A stretch of 7,682 nt of DNA, from positions 1-7,682 of the forward strand of contig DTYY01000068.1 of NCBI GenBank assembly GCA_012961645.1, given 5' to 3'. The notes beneath the pieces are model-generated. The model saw nothing but the letters and a program-made list of their open reading frames with translations. It had not been told where the DNA came from and searched no databases. Both the position numbers and the translations under genes were made by a program. The stretch comes from Methanosarcinales archaeon. Its GTDB lineage: Archaea; Halobacteriota; Methanosarcinia; Methanosarcinales; Methanogasteraceae. Positions 5,765-7,682 of the stretch are shown here, in pieces; position 1 is the stretch's first letter; each line of letters opens with the position of its first letter.

Positions 5765-6241
5765 ATGCCACCCTACGTAACTGATAACATGATTATCGTA
5801 CGCAGATTCCAGCCAGCGGATTTTTCCGGCGTGATTACGATCGAACGTGAACAATTCGACGAACACGATCCATATCTGTATATGAGTCTGTATGAATTTA
5901 ATGAAGATACTTTCTTTGTCGCAGATCATCTTGGCGAGGTGGTCGGGTTCGTGGTAGGAGTGATGTCGATAGGGGAAGAGGGGGCATACGGGCGTGTCTT
6001 CTCGATTGCGGTGCGTGAAGCATACCAGGGGCTCGGTATCGGAACGCAACTGATGAAACACGTCATTGACGCGCTATACCGGAAGAATATCGACGATATC
6101 ATGCTTGAAGTCAGAAAACACAACTTTCGTGCCGTGCAGTTCTATCAGCGGCTCGGATTCGTGATAGATAGGGTCGATGCCGGTTATTACAGCGATGGAG
6201 AGGATGCAGTCGTTATGAGACATCGTAGGTGGATGTTATGA
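5765..6241 (+). CDS. rimI: GNAT N-acetyltransferase, RimI/Ard1-like
   Basis: A 158-residue single-domain GNAT protein. Proteins of this group move acetyl from acetyl-CoA to protein N-termini, in archaea often with broad NatA-like range, including ribosomal protein S18/alba-type substrates. Visible motifs are the acceptor-side start IIVRRFQPADF (10-20), the pyrophosphate loop VREAYQGLGIG (83-93, the Q-x-x-G-x-G pattern), the strand LEVRKHN (114-120), and the helix NFRAVQFYQRLGF (120-132) with Tyr127 as the likely general acid. The ATG at 5765 has a weak AGAGG close in front. The internal ATG at 5789, just before the conserved domain, is an alternative start. The stop overlaps the next start (ATGA at 6238-6241), so it is co-translated with the methanofuran kinase gene. 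The exact acetylation target cannot be read from sequence. Confidence 0.82.
   Translation: MPPYVTDNMIIVRRFQPADFSGVITIEREQFDEHDPYLYMSLYEFNEDTFFVADHLGEVVGFVVGVMSIGEEGAYGRVFSIAVREAYQGLGIGTQLMKHVIDALYRKNIDDIMLEVRKHNFRAVQFYQRLGFVIDRVDAGYYSDGEDAVVMRHRRWML
6227..6232 (+). promoter_or_regulatory. Shine-Dalgarno deciding the mfnE start
   Basis: AGGTGG lies 5 bases before the ATG at 6238, within the end of the RimI-like gene. It favours ATG 6238 over the in-frame GTG at 6229, which lies inside the site itself. Confidence 0.6.
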
Positions 6242-6873
6242 TCGTGATAAAAATCGGTGGCAGTCTGATTGGAACCGCTCGTAATCTGGTAAGTTTGCTT
6301 CACGAATACGCATTAAATGAAGGCGGACGTATCCTGATCGTCCCGGGTGGGGGCGTATTTGCAGATACCGTGCGAACAGCAAGCAGTGTGTACGGCATAT
6401 CAGACGAAGCCGCTCACTGGATGGCGGTTCTTGCCATGGATCAGTATGCACACTACCTGACCGATGGTACGCCTGCGAGATTGATCACAGGCATCATAGA
6501 CCCCTCTTCGATCAGAACCGGCGCATCGGTCATTCTGGTCTATGATCTGCTGAGGAGATCCGACAGCGTAAGCGGAATTGCGCACACATGGAATGCGACA
6601 TCAGACACGATCGCGGGCTGGATTGCATCGCAGTTGGATGCGACATTCATAAAAGCAACGGATGTGGAAGGGCTGCTTCGAGACGGGGAGCAAATTTCAG
6701 AGATCACGGCATCAGAGTTGCTAACAATGGGCGAAACCTGCGTTGACCCCGAGTTACCAGGACTTTTGCTTTCGAGATCCCTGAACTGCCGGGTTGTGAA
6801 CGGAAATGACCCCGATCGTGTCATCGATGCGATCAGAGGCGTCCCCAGAGGTACGCTGATCAGTGGTCGGTGA
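6238..6873 (+). CDS. mfnE: Amino-acid-kinase fold protein, probable [5-(aminomethyl)furan-3-yl]methyl phosphate kinase (MfnE)
   Basis: A 211-residue protein from ATG 6238. It has the amino acid kinase fold: MIVIKIGGSLIG at the N-terminus (Lys5, Gly7-Gly8-Ser9 for phosphate), VPGGGVFADTVR (35-46), GISDEAAHWMAVLAMDQYA (53-71), HTWNATSDTIAGWIA (116-130), and KATDVEGLL (139-147) near the ATP site. The PGGGVFAD, SDEAAHWMA and HTW-x-x-TSD motifs and the short length match MfnE (MJ0458 type). That enzyme phosphorylates aminomethyl-furanmethanol phosphate to the diphosphate used to build methanofuran, the first C1 carrier of methanogenesis or its reverse. Isopentenyl phosphate kinase, often near idi in archaea, is longer and has a different GGGSFGH-type loop, so I reject that reading. 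The gene is translationally coupled to the RimI-like gene and convergent with larC. Confidence 0.85.
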   Translation: MIVIKIGGSLIGTARNLVSLLHEYALNEGGRILIVPGGGVFADTVRTASSVYGISDEAAHWMAVLAMDQYAHYLTDGTPARLITGIIDPSSIRTGASVILVYDLLRRSDSVSGIAHTWNATSDTIAGWIASQLDATFIKATDVEGLLRDGEQISEITASELLTMGETCVDPELPGLLLSRSLNCRVVNGNDPDRVIDAIRGVPRGTLISGR

Positions 6874-6874
6874 T

Positions 6875-6894
6875 CTGATCATTACTCTGATCAG
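6875..6894. terminator. Convergent-gene hairpin between mfnE and larC
   Basis: CTGATCA, loop TTACTC, TGATCAG form a perfect 7-base stem in the 17-base gap between the two convergent genes, and the right arm includes the larC stop codon. It could mark the 3' ends of both transcripts. There is no long T run, so the terminator role is inferred from position and symmetry. Confidence 0.4.
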
Positions 6895-7682
6895 GAAATC
6901 TGGAAAAATCGCGTTTTGCATGCCTCATCCACGATCTTACGCATCACTTCCCGCACCGGAACGCCTGTGAGGCGTGCAATCCTCTTCGCATCCTCAAATT
7001 CGGCTGATATATTCAGGATATTTCCGTAATCGTCGGTTGCGATCTTGATCGCAGCTTTCCATTCTCTGCTACCGATCTCAACATCGATCGAGGTGACTTT
7101 CCGCTTTGCGATCAATCTGTGTCTGGTTGGCGATATACGCACGCCAAGCGAACCCGTTTCTTCGATGATCCGGCGGGCGATCCGTGCTGAATCGCCTGAT
7201 TTTGCGATCACCTGAATCAGATGCCCGCTCCGCCCCTTTTTCATCGTCGCAGGGATCACAATCGCGTCATGCGCCCCCATCGTGATCAGTTCCTCGATCA
7301 GGCTGCCAAGCACCTCTCCAGTCACGTCATCGACAGATGTTTCGAGCACCTCGATATCTTCCCGCAGAAGTCCGGCATCCTCGCACAGGATGGCACGCAA
7401 GACGTTTGGAATCTCGAGATCCGCCTTTCCCGCGCCATGTCCAGCACGGATTGCGGCACACCCGGAAGTCCCACCGAGACCTGTCTCAGGGCGTGCCAGA
7501 TGTGCAAGAATCGCAGCACCAGTCGGTGTCAGCAACTCGTGTTCGATGCCCCCATATCTCCACAAAAGCCCAGAACCGCAGAGTATCTCAAGCGTCGCAG
7601 GCGCTGGCACCGGAAGTGTTCCATGTGCGGTCTTCGTATACCCACTGCCGGTCATGATCGGTCTGCAGAAGATCGCGTCTGG
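6891..7682 (-). CDS. larC: LarC nickel-pincer cofactor biosynthesis protein (DUF111), C-terminal part; start outside window
   Basis: The frame is open through the right edge. The ATG at 7655 is internal, because the codons above it (PDAIFCRPI) continue the family sequence. About 263 codons are present of a usual 390-420. LarC is a CTP-dependent nickel insertase that makes the nickel-pincer nucleotide cofactor of lactate racemase and related enzymes. Motifs, numbered from the 7655 ATG, are HGTLPVPAPATLEIL (11-25), LTPTGAAILAHLA (42-54), GHGAG...PNVLRAIL (73-90), ETSVDDVTGEVLGSLIEEL (104-122), the metal-site-like MKKGRSGHL (137-145) and a SLGVR stretch (168-172). The N-terminal (LarC1) and C-terminal (LarC2) parts are fused in one frame here, without the frameshift seen in some bacteria. 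The target enzyme is not visible, and no LarB or LarE is in the window. Confidence 0.9.
   Translation of the reverse strand, partial: PDAIFCRPIMTGSGYTKTAHGTLPVPAPATLEILCGSGLLWRYGGIEHELLTPTGAAILAHLARPETGLGGTSGCAAIRAGHGAGKADLEIPNVLRAILCEDAGLLREDIEVLETSVDDVTGEVLGSLIEELITMGAHDAIVIPATMKKGRSGHLIQVIAKSGDSARIARRIIEETGSLGVRISPTRHRLIAKRKVTSIDVEIGSREWKAAIKIATDDYGNILNISAEFEDAKRIARLTGVPVREVMRKIVDEACKTRFFQIS

Noticed and set aside
6238..6873. Isopentenyl phosphate kinase, suggested by the nearby idi gene
   Set aside because: The protein is too short and has PGGGVFADTVR and HTWNATSD motifs typical of MfnE instead of the IPK glycine and histidine loop.
7337..7657. Plus-strand 106-codon open frame opposite larC
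   Set aside because: It is an Arg/His/Pro-rich mirror of larC coding sequence without a Shine-Dalgarno or recognisable domain.

Overview
The window reads as genomic DNA of a methanogen-type or ANME/alkane-oxidising euryarchaeon. Supporting points are a methanofuran-pathway kinase (MfnE), a type 2 (FMN) isopentenyl diphosphate isomerase, an ExbB/ExbD-like pair with a DUF2149-type second subunit, Shine-Dalgarno sites matching GGAGGTGA, and genes with TATA-like boxes about 26 bases before the start codon (leaderless style). The species cannot be named from the sequence.

Layout. Positions 1-548 hold the end of a MotA/TolQ/ExbB proton-channel gene overlapping a small ExbD-like DUF2149 gene (GTGA overlap). 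Positions 549-909 are non-coding, G-poor then A+T-rich. They contain an inverted 8-codon echo of the DUF2149 C-terminus and the leader of a mobile element. Positions 910-3997 carry two unrelated DDE transposase-like genes in one apparent transcription unit. The first has two helix-turn-helix regions and an IS4-like catalytic core. The second has a zinc ribbon, an RNase H-like D...D...E core and a long helical insertion. The Shine-Dalgarno of the second overlaps the stop codon of the first, so the pair looks evolved together. Positions 3998-4165 hold a hairpin and inverted copies of the leader repeat, plausibly the right end of the element. Positions 4166-4598 (minus strand) are a broken TPR-repeat gene.

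The right half (4603-7682) is compact housekeeping DNA. It has type 2 idi on the minus strand, then divergently a GNAT acetyltransferase (RimI/Ard1-like) coupled by an ATGA overlap to mfnE, and convergently larC (nickel-pincer cofactor nickel insertase), which runs off the right edge.

The flanks serve cofactor and lipid metabolism: isoprenoid precursors for archaeal lipids, methanofuran, nickel cofactor, and energised membrane transport. The middle about 4 kb is an accessory island that is more A+T-rich than its flanks and borders decayed gene remnants. The most unusual item is the bicistronic two-transposase unit.
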